In this document: positions 11,974-23,225 of the stretch, in pieces
How positions within the stretch are numbered: the first letter of the stretch is position 1
How the letters are laid out: each line of letters opens with the position of its first letter
NCBI GenBank assembly: GCA_026119855.1
Contig: JAOWBW010000250.1
Coordinates: forward strand, 1,178,001 to 1,242,000
Direction of reading: 5' to 3'
DNA length: 64,000 nucleotides
From: Campanula takesimana
Taxonomy: Eukaryota > Streptophyta > Magnoliopsida > Asterales > Campanulaceae
Position numbers and translations under genes: made by a program
The notes under the pieces: generated by a model
Told to the model about the DNA's origin: nothing
Database searches by the model: none
Seen by the model: the letters and a program-made list of their open reading frames with translations, nothing else

Positions 11974-12873
11974 TGTATTTTGTTATTTACAAAACAATGT
12001 ATTATTAGTCCTAATGGTTGGAAGGGATACCCCTTTTGGGTTACTATCTACAAAACCTGGATCAATGGAGGTCATCACTACGTCTATAGACCCCTCGTTT
12101 TTCACCTGTATTGCACCTCCCAAACGGACAATTTGGGCGAGGGTCCTATAGGGCAAGCGACTTCCACCGACCTAACGGATCCTAGCGACTAAACCTTGTT
12201 TAAAGGCATTTAACGTAACGTTAATGTTACTTCCGTTAAGTTTTTAACGAGTTGAGATCCTTGTACAAAGTATCACTCGGCTTACTATATGCACACCCTT
12301 GTAGGGAATTTCTTTTTTTTTTTGTGCTTCTTTTTTCTCTCGAAGGATCTCGTCTCATTAAAGACTTAACGGATGACGGCATGAACGAAACGTTAATTGT
12401 CTATAAAGAAAAGCTAGTCAAACCAACCAGTCAACTTTGGAGTGTCCTAGACTCTGTGAGTGCATGGTTTTGAAATGAACAAGGGATTAACCTCGACTGC
12501 TCCACAAGTGAAAACAGTGAGTTAGATAGCTCGGGTGCCACGAAGATAGAGGCGGCAGGATCACCAAAATATGTGCACTCAGCAGAGTATCCAGTAGGGT
12601 GTGCAGTGTGACACGGACCTAGTGGTAGTGTGCGGACAAAAACTAGTTATTTTTTGGGAGAAAACAGAGAGTCTTTTTTTTTGTTTTTACATGTATGCAA
12701 TGCAAAACAGTTAGAAAGGGTACAATAGGAAACAGTTAAGATATTAACGCACTAAAGTACAAGGGAAGCAAATTTGTACAGGAGATTAAGTACAAGGGGG
12801 AAAAGAACAAGTAAGTACAATCATGATATTGACGAAAGTTTGACCCTCTATGTTTGAAGATGTTCAAAGCTAG
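11974..12873 (-). other. 5' leader of the Tat element
   Basis: About 900 bases lie between the gag start and the primer site. They hold only short frames. I see no recognisable domain and no promoter. Long leaders are usual in this clade. Confidence 0.5.
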
Positions 12874-12891
12874 TCCCCAGCAGAGTCGCCA
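12874..12891 (-). other. Primer-binding site of the Tat element
   Basis: Minus strand reads TGGCGACTCTGCTGGGGA one base after the LTR end (...GGGGTAATCACA). TGGCGACTC-type sites, attributed to a tRNA-Arg primer, are common in Tat/Ogre-type elements. The tRNA assignment is from memory of the family. Confidence 0.7.
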
Positions 12892-12892
12892 C

Positions 12893-14135
12893 TGTGATTA
12901 CCCCTTTCCGTCATGCGGGCGACGCACGGGAAGTCTTTCTTTTATTTATCTTTATTTATCTTTTCTATGGGATTAGGATATTCAAATTGGCATTTAACCT
13001 TATTAAGAGTCGCCACGTTGTTTTTATCGAGCTAAAACATTGAGAAAAGCTAACAGAGAGGGGTCGGGGGTCAAGTTACGACAAGAGAAGAATATTAAGT
13101 TATCACTCCTATCGCCCGAGCTGTCAGACTTTCTATCATGATGAATGTGTTAGTAGTGTGTTAGTGTTTGAGACCGGATCCGAAGATTGCCTACGTTCCT
13201 CTTGTTTGAGAAGCTCAGGTCAGCGTAGTTCGCACATAATCGGAATAGAGAGAAGAAGCGGGATCATACATAATGAAGGGGGAGAAGAAAGAATCATGCA
13301 AGATGATCACATCCTAGAATAATGATTGTACCATTGATAAAATCAATGTGTAGTCATCATATTAATCAATGGAGAGTTACTGATCATGGGAGCAATTACC
13401 TAAAGTTTAGGGTTTAGAAGTAGTTCCTAGATCTCGTGGATCATCATCGGCTATACAATATGAACAGGGATTAAAACATTAGATCTAGTATGTTATGCAT
13501 GGGATAAGCCGTAGATCTAGCATAATAATAAGAATATCATGAACAAGTATGAATGAACACATAAACATGAAGATCGCTACCCTAGTCATAGAGCATATTA
13601 TGAATTCTAGCAAGAACATGAAGAACACGTTATGAATCATATGAATATAGACGTATAAACATAATGAAACTAGCATAAATCAGATCTAAATTAAGAAAAC
13701 ATGACAAATTCTCACCAATCTTGACAAGAACGAAGTCGAATCTCTAGCGCGGATTCCTCGGACCTTCGGGATTGCTAGAAAGGCTTAGAGAGAGAGAGAG
13801 TTATGCCGTCAGTTTTGGCTGTAGAACTCGGGGGAGAGAATTGTGTGTCCAAATTATGAACTGAGGTCACCTATTTATAAGAAAAGTTGACCTGGAGGAA
13901 GTGGCCGCCCGGCCGGAAGAGTGGCCGCCCGGCCGATCCTGGGGATTGACACGGTTTTCGAGGCTCATCTATCTGGACTCTGGAGATGATTAGATAACAT
14001 CTATCTTCGATCCCTCATCCGATCAGTCGATAACATCTTCTTATCTGGCCTTTTCAGGAAATTCCGGATAAGTCTTGCGCAGCTCGTAAATACCTGGGAG
14101 GTCCCTGTGAGTTCTAGAATGCCTAATAACTCATT
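12893..14135 (-). mobile_element. 5' LTR of the Tat element
   Basis: The LTR lies upstream of the primer site on the minus strand. The U5 end is at about 12893. A clear TATA box, TATAAATAG, reads on the minus strand near 13870. A tandem CpG cluster at 13899-13940, two copies of GTGGCCGCCCGGCCG, sits about 30-70 bases upstream of the TATA box. The outer end near 14135 is placed only because copia sequence begins at 14142. No second intact LTR is available to confirm it. Confidence 0.6.
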
Positions 14136-14141
14136 TTCAGG

Positions 14142-14415
14142 TTGGGTACTAACAATAATAAACTTTTAAAGGATCACTTGAACTGTATGTTTGATAATTA
14201 TGTATGGATAACTGATACAGGAGCCACTTATCATGTCACTGGTAGTATGAATCTATTATGTCACATTAGTGATATCCTTGATTGTCCAGTTAGTCTCCGC
14301 AATGGTGATTTTGTCATTGGAATAAAAAAGGGATCTGTTGTTTTGACAAACAAAATAACTCTTCAAAATGTTATTTTGTGCCAAATTTAAGTTGCAATAT
14401 AATTTCAGGTTTACA
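14142..14415 (+). pseudogene. Copia protease fragment (element D)
   Basis: The 82-residue frame includes VWITDTGATYHVTG, the aspartic-protease active-site block (DTGA) of Ty1/copia polyproteins. The sequence then runs straight into a CACTA element. The continuation of the same polyprotein is at 15420-15860. Nothing upstream of 14142 resembles gag, so the copy is 5'-truncated. Confidence 0.75.
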
Positions 14416-15363
14416 CACTACAACAAAAATGGCTTTTGCCGGCACTTATTTACTGACACTTGTTAAAGTGTCGTAAATTTGTGGCACTTATAAAAAAATG
14501 CCGCAAATATCCAGCACTTTTTAACAAGTGCCGCAAATTTCCGGCACTTTTTAACAAGTGCCGCATATATCCGGCACTTTTCCGGTACTTTTTAACAAGT
14601 GCCGCATATATCCGGCACTTTTAATAAAGTGCCGATAAATTCCTGCACATATTCATAAATTGCCGATGATTTCCGGCAATTTTGAAACAGGTGCCGAAAA
14701 TTAGCGGCACTTTCAAAAAGTGCCGGAAGTTGTGCTGGAAATTAGCGGCACTTATAAAAAGTGCCGGAAACTTAACGACACTTTTTTATAAGTGCCGCTA
14801 AATTTCCGGCACTTTTTATAAGTGCCGCTAATTTCTGTCACTTTTTTATAAAGTGCCGCTAATAAAAAGATGTTTATATTGATATTTTTATTTAATTTTG
14901 GCATTTAATCAGTTTTTTGTTTTACTTTGCTTTAATTTGTTAGTTAAATTAGATTTATATGTACTACAACCATACAAATGCATTAATATAAGCTTATGTG
15001 TTATAATAAATAATTGTATGCATATATTTATATCCAAAAAATGATTTAGCCTAGTGGTAGAAAGCTTAGTTTATAAGTAGGAGGTCTTGTGTTCGAAACC
15101 TGGAATGTCAATAATATTTTTATTTAAAATACGACACTTTAAAAAGTGTCGGAAAAGTGCTGGAAAATTCCGGCACTTTTTGAAAAGTGTCAGAAATTTG
15201 CGGCTCTTTTAAAAGTGCCGGAATTTTTGCGACACTTTTAAAGTGCCGGAAAGTATTACCGACAACACTTTTTCCAACACTTAGAAAAGTACCGGAAAAT
15301 GTGCCAGAAATAGCTTTTCCGACACTTTTTAAAGTGCCACGAAAAGCCATATTTGTTGTAGTG
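14416..15363. mobile_element. Non-autonomous CACTA element
   Basis: Termini are CACTACAACAAAAATGGC at the left and the inverted complement (GCCATATTTGTTGTAGTG) at the right, the CACTA signature. A perfect 3-bp target duplication ACA flanks it (14413-14415 and 15364-15366), as expected for the superfamily. The subterminal regions are dense with short inverted words of the kind GTGCCGCAAATTTCCGGCAC, probable transposase binding sites. It is 948 bp with no transposase. It splits copia element D and carries a tRNA-like module in the middle. Confidence 0.9.
15040..15108 (+). other. tRNA-like Pol III module inside the CACTA element
   Basis: An A box TAGCCTAGTGG (15047-15057) and B box GTTCGAAAC (15091-15099) both match the Pol III consensus (TRGYnnAnnnG and GWTCRAnnC). 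A T5 run follows near 15118. The rest does not fold into a complete tRNA that I can recognise. It may be a SINE head or a captured tRNA relic. Confidence 0.55.
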
Positions 15364-15419
15364 ACAATTAAATTATGATATGCAGTTATTGTCCAATTTA
15401 ACTCTCATATATGTTCTAT

Positions 15420-15860
15420 ACAGGACCAATCGAGGTAGTTGATTGGAACGGGTGTTATATGAGATGGACTTTACTACTTCAAAGGAGCGGATACACTGCA
15501 TCAGATTTCAGTTCATGGAGCAACATACACCTTGGAACTTTGGCATAAAAGAATGGGACATCCGTCAGAAGGAATAGTAAAGTTACTTCCCCTTGTCTGT
15601 GACTGACTCTAAGTGTAGTTTGAATAAAACTTGTGAGGTATGCTTTCGTGCTAAACAGCATATAGACAAATCTTTCTTAAATGATAATAAGTCTACTTGA
15701 ATTTTTTAAAAAAGTACACTGTGATTTTTGGGGACCTTATAGACATGCTTTTTCTTGTGAGCCATTTTTTTTTTTTTTACAATTGTTGAGGATTATTCTC
15801 GTGTTGTTTGCGTTTATTTGTTGATTGACAAAATATAAGTTTTTCATACAATAAATTTTG
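15420..15860 (+). pseudogene. Copia pre-integrase and integrase N-terminal fragment (element D)
   Basis: Conceptual translation gives ELWHKRMGHPSEGIVKLLP, CEVCFRAKQH and HCDFWGPYRHAFSCE. These are the GAG-pre-integrase HxxxH and CxxC motifs and the first Asp region of a Ty1/copia integrase. Several stops and a T-run insertion break the frame. Reading order and strand continue the protease fragment at 14142, so the CACTA element interrupts one decayed copia copy. Confidence 0.7.
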
Positions 15861-16495
15861 TATAGGAAAGGACATTCTTCCTTAATTCCGTACTCGATGA
15901 ACAAGTACTAATATTTTTTTACTAAGATAAAATCAAAAAGTTGAAATAATTACCCTTTCCGTCTTAAAATAAAACTATTTTTATTTTGATAAAAAAGTGA
16001 AAAATTAATTGTTTGTAAATTTTGATAACAAACGTGTATTTTTTTTTTTTTAACTTACTAAACTTCTAATCTTGTAAATATATAATAAATGGAAAATAAA
16101 TTTTGAAAAAATAATTTAAAGATATTTTATTTTCTGAACAGTTCATTCATTTGGGGTATTCATTTATTTGGAGGGAAGGAAGTAAATCTGAAACTAATAG
16201 TAGAAACAAATTGATAGGATATTCTTAAAAACTACATAAAACGCACTAAAATTTATAAAATAAAATTAAGATGAAATTTTGTTCTTAATACTTTATTAAT
16301 ATATTTCAAGAGCATGATTATAAATGTTGATGCAGGGTAATTTGGTCGCGAAAGTCACAGTCTTGAATGCTATGGAAATTTGATCACAACTTACAAAACA
16401 TGGTTAGGATATCGAGTTGCTCCTTCTCAATTTAAGAGTAAGCCTACAAACATTTTCATAAGTCCAATATTGTTGTAATTGTACAACATCGAAAA
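15861..16495. other. AT-rich spacer with possible Stowaway-like remnant
   Basis: No coding potential was found. A weak inverted pair (TACCCTTTCCGTC near 15951 and GGAGGGAAGGAAGTA ending near 16187) might be a very degraded Stowaway-type MITE. The rest shows nothing identifiable. Confidence 0.3.
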
Positions 16496-16755
16496 TTCAG
16501 AACGAATTTCCCTCCAAAATACGACACTTCTGACTCAGGATCATCATCAACGCACGACACATCTGATTCAGGATCATTTTCAGTATGGATCTCCAAACGT
16601 GTGAGATGCCTTTGGAAAGCTTGAATTTGTCTTCTCAGATCATCATTCTCAACGTCACATGGATCACATTGTCACCGACCTTCATCTGGATGGGGTTCTT
16701 AATTAACCACGCCCCCGCCCCCAACTAGGATCACGTACACGTCCATTAACTTGTT
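16496..16755 (-). pseudogene. Chromovirus-type gag N-terminal fragment
   Basis: Minus-strand reading gives MVEQVNGRVRDPSWGRGRG and, after stops and a frame change, NDDLRRQIQAFQRHLTRLE followed by an acidic stretch. A GRGRG start followed by a coiled-coil RRQIQ-type segment resembles the gag start of Reina/CRM-type gypsy elements. It lies about 20 bases downstream of a degraded primer site, the right place for gag. Only the N-terminus remains. Confidence 0.5.
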
Positions 16756-16775
16756 CGACCATTGATGAACAACCA

Positions 16776-17289
16776 GACTCTGATACTAACTACGCTGACA
16801 TGCTTGTGAGAGTAACCAAAATAAAAAGAAAATTCAAGGAAAAGTTGTTTCTATCGAAGAAACTAACTAACTTTGATTCATCGAAAGCAAAAACTCCCCA
16901 TCTTCACATGACTCTCTACAATATATGCAAAGCCCACCATGATCTACTAACTACTCCACTAACAATACTGAATTAAAATAAATTCAAAAAGACAAAATTA
17001 AAAAGTCAAAAATATAGTAAAATTTCATTTTCGCCTCCAGACGGCTAAAATCCCGTCTAATCGCTGCGGGTTTGCGAGTCGATATCCTGACCACATTTCG
17101 CAAGTCGTGATCAAATTTCATAGCATTCTTAGACTTGATATTCATGACCAAATTACCTTGTATCAAATGTTTACGAATAATTCTTATGTGGTGGTTAATA
17201 TTTTTCCCTTATAGATTTTAGTTTACTTTTCTGGGAAAATAGTAGCTATTGTTTTTTAAAAAAAAAAAAAAAAAAAAACTAGTTGTCTA
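16776..17289 (-). mobile_element. Primer-site remnant and decayed 5' LTR of gypsy element
   Basis: Minus strand reads GTTAGTATCAGAGTC (16776-16790), a one- or two-base variant of the TTGGTATCAGAGC tRNA-Met primer site. The bases from about 16796 rightward would be the LTR. The outer LTR end is not defined. A long A run near 17260 and a Stowaway-like MITE at 17290 follow. Confidence 0.45.
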
Positions 17290-19509
17290 TATCCATTCGT
17301 TTCAAAATCATGTCGTTATAAGAGTTAATTTTTGTTTCAAATATTTGATGTTTTACTCTTTTTAGTGCACTTTTGCTATTGTATACCAACTAGTATTCGA
17401 AAGCCCGTGCCAATGGCATGGGTCAGTACAAAAAGGTTAGTAACAGAAAAATGATAATTAGGAAAAACCAGCCTCTCCATTTATAAGTTGACCTATGCTA
17501 CTCCAATGCTTGACTATCAAAGTACATCAATTGTGCCTTAATCGCTTTGTCACATAATGAACAACCAAAAAAGTTTCATATTTCTCTCTAAGAGAACCTA
17601 GCTTTCCCTCCCCTCCCCCTCTCCTCACCTACCTGGCAGTGCCGGTACCCCCTCTTTAGGCCCCTGTTTCTTTTATTTTTAACATTCTTTATTGACTTTA
17701 ATCTCCATCCCTACTTTATCTCTTTCCGCATTTTCTCCATTCTTACTCTTTGATTTCATAAACAATAACACACCTACAAATATACCAATATCACGATCAA
17801 CAAATCTTACAATCACATTCACTTCTTCAGTCATAGGGTACATTATTAATTTTAGCTAGCGGGATTAAACGCTAGCATAGTGATGGATTGGGAATTCATA
17901 CATATCGTAGGCTGAGACCAATTCTCTTGTTTTTCCTCTCCACCCTTCTTCCTTTTCTCCTACCCGCAACAACCCCAAGCCACTATTGGCCTTATCACCA
18001 CTACCATCACCTATCTTGCTCGTTTCACTGTCAACAAATCCTTCTACTTGTCAATTGACATCGCCATATACCCTGTTCAATTGAACGTTATAACTAACCA
18101 AATTAGCGAAACTTTTTTGTAACAAAAAATAACATTAAAAATAACTGATCCACATCAAAATATACATTTGACCAAAATGATACATATAAAGCAGTCACAT
18201 TTTATCGTCACATTTTATGCAAAATGCTCTACCCGCCATGGCTTCCAAACCTCCAAATGCTTCAAATAGATTAAATTCCACTTGAAATCAATAAAAGAAG
18301 AAAGAGATGATTTACCGATAGCTATGAGTCAAGTATTTTTTTCCATAAAAATGGTTCCCAAGTCATGTTTGATAATGTGTAGTTGTTACAAAGATGGTAG
18401 CCGTATAATTAATATCAAATCTCTTTGTTTTCATAATTTAGGACATTCAGTCCAACAGCTTTTAAATATACAACACCACCAAAGTGAAAGTTTGTTGATA
18501 TGCTCTATTGGTAATTATATATTGTACTACACCCCCCCAACACACGCACACATTCATTCCCCTACTCTAAAGCTTGAAATATCACAAAATCAGATACAAC
18601 CAACTTGTAGAAGCCAAACCCATTTGAACGGGGTACGTCCAACATTGTCTCCTAAACAATTTTAGTCGGAAAAAAAAAAAAAACTATGTACTTTTCAAAA
18701 ACTACTAATGAAAACAACATTTTTACTTAGTTTTGAAAGAAAAAAAAAACATGAACATAAATGAATAAAATGGACAATCAAAAAGAGTGGGTCTGAAACT
18801 CAAACTGAAAACTAAGACCTGTTATGCTTTACTTAATGGTGAATTCTGCCCATTCTTCATCCCCACCTGGAAAAGCTAAAATCAACATTCATGTTTTTAT
18901 GATTCCATACACCTCATAGCTGATATTTTAACTAAATTAAACCCAAATCCCAATTACACTATTACTCTGTGTTTTAAATGAGCAAACCCACTGCTTCAAA
19001 CAAAGTTAAACGAAGTAAAGAAAAAAACACTCAAGGAATTTTAAAGAAGAAGACTGACCGGCACGGCATGGAGATTTATCAAAATACAAACTTCAGCACT
19101 CAGCAAAATTGCAAGAACTTCAATCTGAAATCAGAAACTCAAACAAAAAGTTTGATCAGCATTTCGAAATGGTTTAAAATTGGATGGGAAAGAATGAAGA
19201 AGATATTTTACTAAAATTTAATGTGGACACAATTGTCAGACACCAAAGCCTACGAAACAATATCACAAAAAGAAATTATTTGTGTGAAACAAACCCTAGA
19301 AAACAGAAATTAACTGCAAGAGATATGTGTTAAGAAAAACAAAAGTGAAAGAGATCTTTTTCATTTCAAAGATTGCCTTCCCCTTCCCAAAAAAACTAAA
19401 TGCAGAATTTAGGTTAGGGTGACAATACAAACCTTTCCTTAGCTACATCCTAGACTCTTTATTTGGGATGATTATATTGATCTTAATGCTTGGTTAAAGT
19501 TTACTTATG

Positions 19510-19589
19510 TAGACTATAAAAAATCAAAATGAGATAATTTTTCCAAATGGTAGACTATAAAAAATCAAAATGAGATAATTTTTCCAAAA
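19510..19589. repeat. 41-bp tandem duplication in the Helitron
   Basis: TAGACTATAAAAAATCAAAA and the following bases occur twice in direct succession (19510 and 19551). They are followed by AACAGAGGGAGTA, the end of a Stowaway-type MITE whose other end is not visible. Confidence 0.8.
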
Positions 19590-20622
19590 CAGAGGGAGTA
19601 ATATGTATGGCTCATACGGCGGTGCAGATCAACCGATATGCAATGGATGGTTGTACCTCGTACAAAGTACAACCCTGTAAAGCAAGTCTGTTGATAAAAT
19701 ATTTTCCTTACAATAACATAGTTGTCATTAATAACCAAAAGCAACGGACATAAAAAAGATTATTTATTTGCATGAAACTACATGTTTTCCATACTTAGCA
19801 TGACCACATCAACCCAACATTTGCATATAACTACAGGGTTTTCATACTTTGCATGCTAACTACTTCACACATCAGCTCTTCTTTAAGTTATCAAATTCCT
19901 CATTCAACATAATGGTTTTTTCCTCATTATAGAATAATTGAAATGTTTTACCAAAATAATTAATACTTGAAACTGAAGGATATTTTAATTGTAGAAGAAA
20001 CTGACCTTTGTGGTGCAGCCATACAGTCGTGGACGATCTCGAACGGCTCTTCAAGCAATTCTTAGCCCCCGTAAACTCCCGTGGTTCTGAGCAGTCTACA
20101 CGTTGCTCCCCATCGCCACATCCCGAGCCTATGCTGTCGATACATTCTCGTTCCAAAGCATAGGCCATGTTTTTTTTTCTCAGCCGAACATGACACATCA
20201 GCAGTCCCATCCTCGGCCGCTCCAGACATGCTTAATTGTCCAGAAAACCTGAATTCTAAAATCAAAGTTACATAATCATACTCCCTAAACCTAACAAAAG
20301 AATATCTATTGACTAAACCTTTAATTTTGTAAGTACATAATGATAGGCAGAATGAGGGAACAATATCAAAAACTTTTGAAGCAAGTTCAATTTTTTAGCA
20401 ACCGGAAAACAAAAGAATGAGGGAAACTAATGAAATCCATAAGCAAGGAAAAAACTCCATTAAGCACCTCGAAAAGATAGAATCAATTTATTTATTTTTT
20501 GTCGCAGCTAATTAAAAAATTTGGAGCATTAAATCCCTAAACAGAAATTCAAGCATAGATCAAATTAAATGGGGTTGGGGGGGGGGGGGGTGGTCCTGTG
20601 CCTTTAGAATTAATTTTTTTGG

Positions 20623-20716
20623 GGACGGAGGAGCCAAGACTTTTCCTTTCTGCCCAAAGACTGCACATTGGACGGAGGAGCCAAGACTTTTCCTTTCTGC
20701 CCAAAGACTGCACATT
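20623..20716. repeat. 47-bp perfect tandem duplication in the Helitron
   Basis: GGACGGAGGAGCCAAGACTT through CTGCACATT is present twice in direct succession (20623 and 20670) without visible differences, so the duplication is recent. A G12-G13 homopolymer lies just upstream near 20577. Confidence 0.85.
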
Positions 20717-21824
20717 ATTTATTTTCTTTTAGATTGTGAAAGTGGAATAAAGAGTAAGAGAAGAAAAGTCATCTTCAAGGTTCAGTTTACAGCCTCCAGT
20801 TCTAACACTGTATAGAATATAAGCTTAAAATGGACTCAAACAATAGTAACAGATGACACTATACAGAAATAGAGGTGATGGAGTTCACGAATTTGATGAA
20901 ACTACCAAAATATACTATTGCAGTAAAACTAACAACATCATCAAATTAAGCCAAAACAACAACATTTTCTTGGGAATTTCTTGGGAATTTGAGAGCTCTT
21001 TGGGTCAGACAAACAAACAAACAGGTAGAGTGCAAGAAATTTTGAAGGGGAAAATTGTTAATCAACTTAGGTATTTACCATTCCAGTTTTTTTTAAGAAG
21101 CCTGCAGAGTCTCATACGCAACACATAGACACTCATCGGAATTGGCACCGGCCTGACACTTGCTTCAGAAGCGGGTATGGCTAGGCTGCAAAATTGCGAG
21201 AGGGGGAAGAACAGGGAACAACTTGAATTTGGGTAGGTAGCGGAAGAGAGAGAGAAGAGCGGGCATGGAAAACGATTTGGCTCTGCCGCTGATTTGGTCC
21301 CTGAAAAAAAAAAATTGCATATGGAAACAATTGAGGAAATTCAATATATGAAAGAAGAACAAACCTTTGTTCAGTGGGAGAACCGAGAACAGACGGAGAA
21401 GGGAGGAACCAACCGCCTACTTCAACGCTAGTTCAACGCCGTAAGAGAGATCGTGGGACGGAGAGGAAGAGAGGCCGTCTGATGGGAACGGTTAGCAATT
21501 GATCATCACCGCTGTTTATCCCAGGATAAGAGGCGCTTAAAACCTTCCTCTATTGTATTATAGATTATACCTTTGTTTATGAATGTAAATTATCTCTTGA
21601 ATAAGCATTTAATTGATTAGGCAATTGATTATATGAGGGGTATAAGTCTTTTCACATATAATGCAATTTTTAATATACGTGAAGAATTTTAAAACGACAT
21701 TTTTTAAAAACAGAGGGAGTATCAATTAGTTATTGTAATTTTATGAATGTTACACACATAAACAACAATAGTAATTTAAAATCAGATAATAAGAAACATG
21801 GCATAAATCTGAAGTATCAATGAC

Positions 21825-23216
21825 GAGTCGGTCTTGTGAAAAACGCGATTTACACTAAGTTATGGAAAAGTATGTTTTTCCCAATCGCCTTCTCTAATAT
21901 TATCATTTGCCTGCTCTAATATTACAAAGTGTCTATTGTAATATTACACTTATAAATATTCAAGCTGACACTTTTATACATTTAAATAGGCACTTTTAGA
22001 GGTAGTATTAAGGTTGCATGTCTTAGTCAGTGTTCTAAAAATCGGCCTAGGAGGCGCCTAGGCGCTAGGCGACACTACTCGGCCGCGATTTCCATCAAGT
22101 CGGCTATATTAGGCGGCTGGCAGGTTAGGCGGCGACAAGGCGGGCTCGGCGGCGACTAGGCGGGCTCGGCGGGCCAGGCGGAGGTCGCCGGAAACTCGAA
22201 CAGCGGCGTTTGTCGACGGAACAGAGTGAGAGAGAGCGCGCAAATGGAGGCGACGATCTGGAAACAAAAAGTCTGAGAGAGGAAGTCGCTTTTGACGATA
22301 AATGAGAGGGGAAGGGTGAGGCGGAAATGAGAGGAAGATGAGACTTTCTCTGAAACAGGAAAAAAAAAACGCAGAAAGAACGATAGAGAGAAGATGACGG
22401 CGCTGGGTCAAAAATGAGAGAAAGTGTGAGAGAATAGGGTTAGGTTTAAAGAGAAGCTAATGGGTTGGTTAGGCTAATGGGCTGGGTAAATTAGTGGGCT
22501 GGAATGGGTAAGTTAGTGGGCTGGAATTTCTTTCTTTCTCATGTCTTGTGTTTGTGTGTGTATATATTTGTGACTTATATTATATCTCCGTCTCAAAATA
22601 ATTGTAGTTATTAAAATTAAATGTTAAAAAAATATTAATACATAAGAGTTAGGACTACTGATATGAAAATATTTAAAATTTATGTGTAAATCCTCAGCCC
22701 CACCTAGGCCCCGCCTAGGCCCCTAGGCGCTAGGCCCGGCTTTGCCGCCTAGGCCCCGCCTAGCGCGTTTTAGAACACTGGTCTTAGTATTACAAAGTGC
22801 CTCTAGGATTATTGAAAAATACTCCTTAAATTGTCAACAAGTGCTTGGTGGGTTTTTAAAATCTTCAAAACAAGTGCATGTCCTAGTGTTAAAAAAGTGT
22901 CACATGTAATATTGAAAAATGCCTCATACTATGTAAAAAAGTGACTGGTGAGTTTTTATAAGTGTCAAACGAGTTTTTCTAAATTCTAAAACAAGTGCCT
23001 GCTATAGTATTAAAAATTGCCTCCTGTAGTATTGCATAATGACTCTTACATTGTAAAAAAATGTCTGGTGAGTTTTTGTAAGTTCCAGTTATTTGCAAAA
23101 ATGTCACCGCACTTTGTAATAACGCTCCTGATATTTACAAAAATATCACTCCACATACGGAAAACACATTTTACGCTAATAAGATTGTAAAATGCGTTTT
23201 TTTCTAAGATTTCCTG
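21825..23216. mobile_element. Mutator-like non-autonomous element hosting an hAT
   Basis: Imperfect terminal inverted repeats (left GAGTCGGTCTTGTGAAAAAC, right inverted CAGGAAATCTTAGAAAAAAA, both continuing into ACGC...TTTACA) are flanked by a 9-bp direct repeat with one mismatch (ATCAATGAC at 21816, ATCGATGAC at 23217). A 9-bp duplication is typical of Mutator-like elements. The interior is AT-rich, with recurring phrases such as AAGTGCCTG and GTGAGTTTTT, and has no transposase. A separate hAT element is nested at 22028-22780. Confidence 0.5.
22028..22780. mobile_element. Non-autonomous hAT element with perfect 8-bp duplication
   Basis: Terminal inverted repeats CAGTGTTCTAAAA bound 753 bp. 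The 8-bp target duplication GTCTTAGT is perfect (22020-22027 and 22781-22788). Both subterminal regions are packed with GC-rich words of the CCTAGGCGC / GGCGGGCTCGGCGG type, in contrast to the AT-rich host. A 100-residue minus frame (22109-22411) spans one of these arms and is not a recognised protein. Confidence 0.9.
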
Positions 23217-23225
23217 ATCGATGAC

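Larger units (their letters stand above)
5761..14135 (-). mobile_element. Decayed Ty3/gypsy element, Tat lineage
   Basis: Minus-strand domain order from high to low coordinate is LTR, primer site, gag, a gag-tail/protease zone, reverse transcriptase, RNase H, a second RNase H, an integrase zinc-type region and integrase core. Two RNase H-like domains before integrase are a hallmark of Tat-lineage (Ogre/Retand-type) gypsy elements. All frames are broken by stops and small shifts, so it cannot encode proteins. The 3' LTR is only a remnant (5761 to about 5850). It is cut on the left by the 1-5760 element and fused on the right, through an AAT microsatellite (about 5855-5881), to the region after integrase. 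Confidence 0.8.
17390..21564 (-). mobile_element. Non-autonomous Helitron, 4175 bp
   Basis: On the minus strand the element begins TCTATAATACAATAGAGG (5' TC) at 21564. It ends with a hairpin (CCCATGCC-ATT-GGCACGGG), about 11 bases of spacer and CTAG at 17390. Flanking bases are A and T, the host dinucleotide into which Helitrons insert without duplication. No Rep/helicase was found. The interior has only short frames. The longest minus frame (19872-20210, 112 residues) is not recognised and might be a captured gene fragment. Two short tandem duplications lie inside. Confidence 0.8.
17290..21721. mobile_element. Stowaway-like MITE split by a Helitron
   Basis: The left end TATCCATTCGTTTCAAAATC with ATGTCGTTATAAG (17290 on) matches the inverted right end (TACTCCCTCTGTTTTTAAAA with ATGTCGTTTTAA, ending 21721). 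TA dinucleotides at both ends fit Tc1/mariner (Stowaway) insertion. The MITE itself is only about 257 bp: 17290-17389 and 21565-21721. The Helitron accounts for everything between, so the MITE halves independently confirm the Helitron boundaries. Confidence 0.65.

Noticed and set aside
15120..15378. Opposed short frames as small proteins
   Set aside because: They translate the CACTA subterminal repeats on both strands (KVPE/SVGK patterns) and reflect repeat structure.
16500..16690. Host coiled-coil gene on the minus strand
   Set aside because: Position just after a tRNA-Met-type primer site and the GRGRG start fit chromovirus gag better.
18282..18665. 127-residue plus-strand frame as a gene
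   Set aside because: No recognisable domain, no homologous context and low-complexity ends. Kept only as possible captured sequence in the Helitron.
22109..22411. 100-residue open frame as a gene
   Set aside because: It lies across the GC-rich arm of an hAT element, is Arg/Pro/Ala-biased and matches no family I know.
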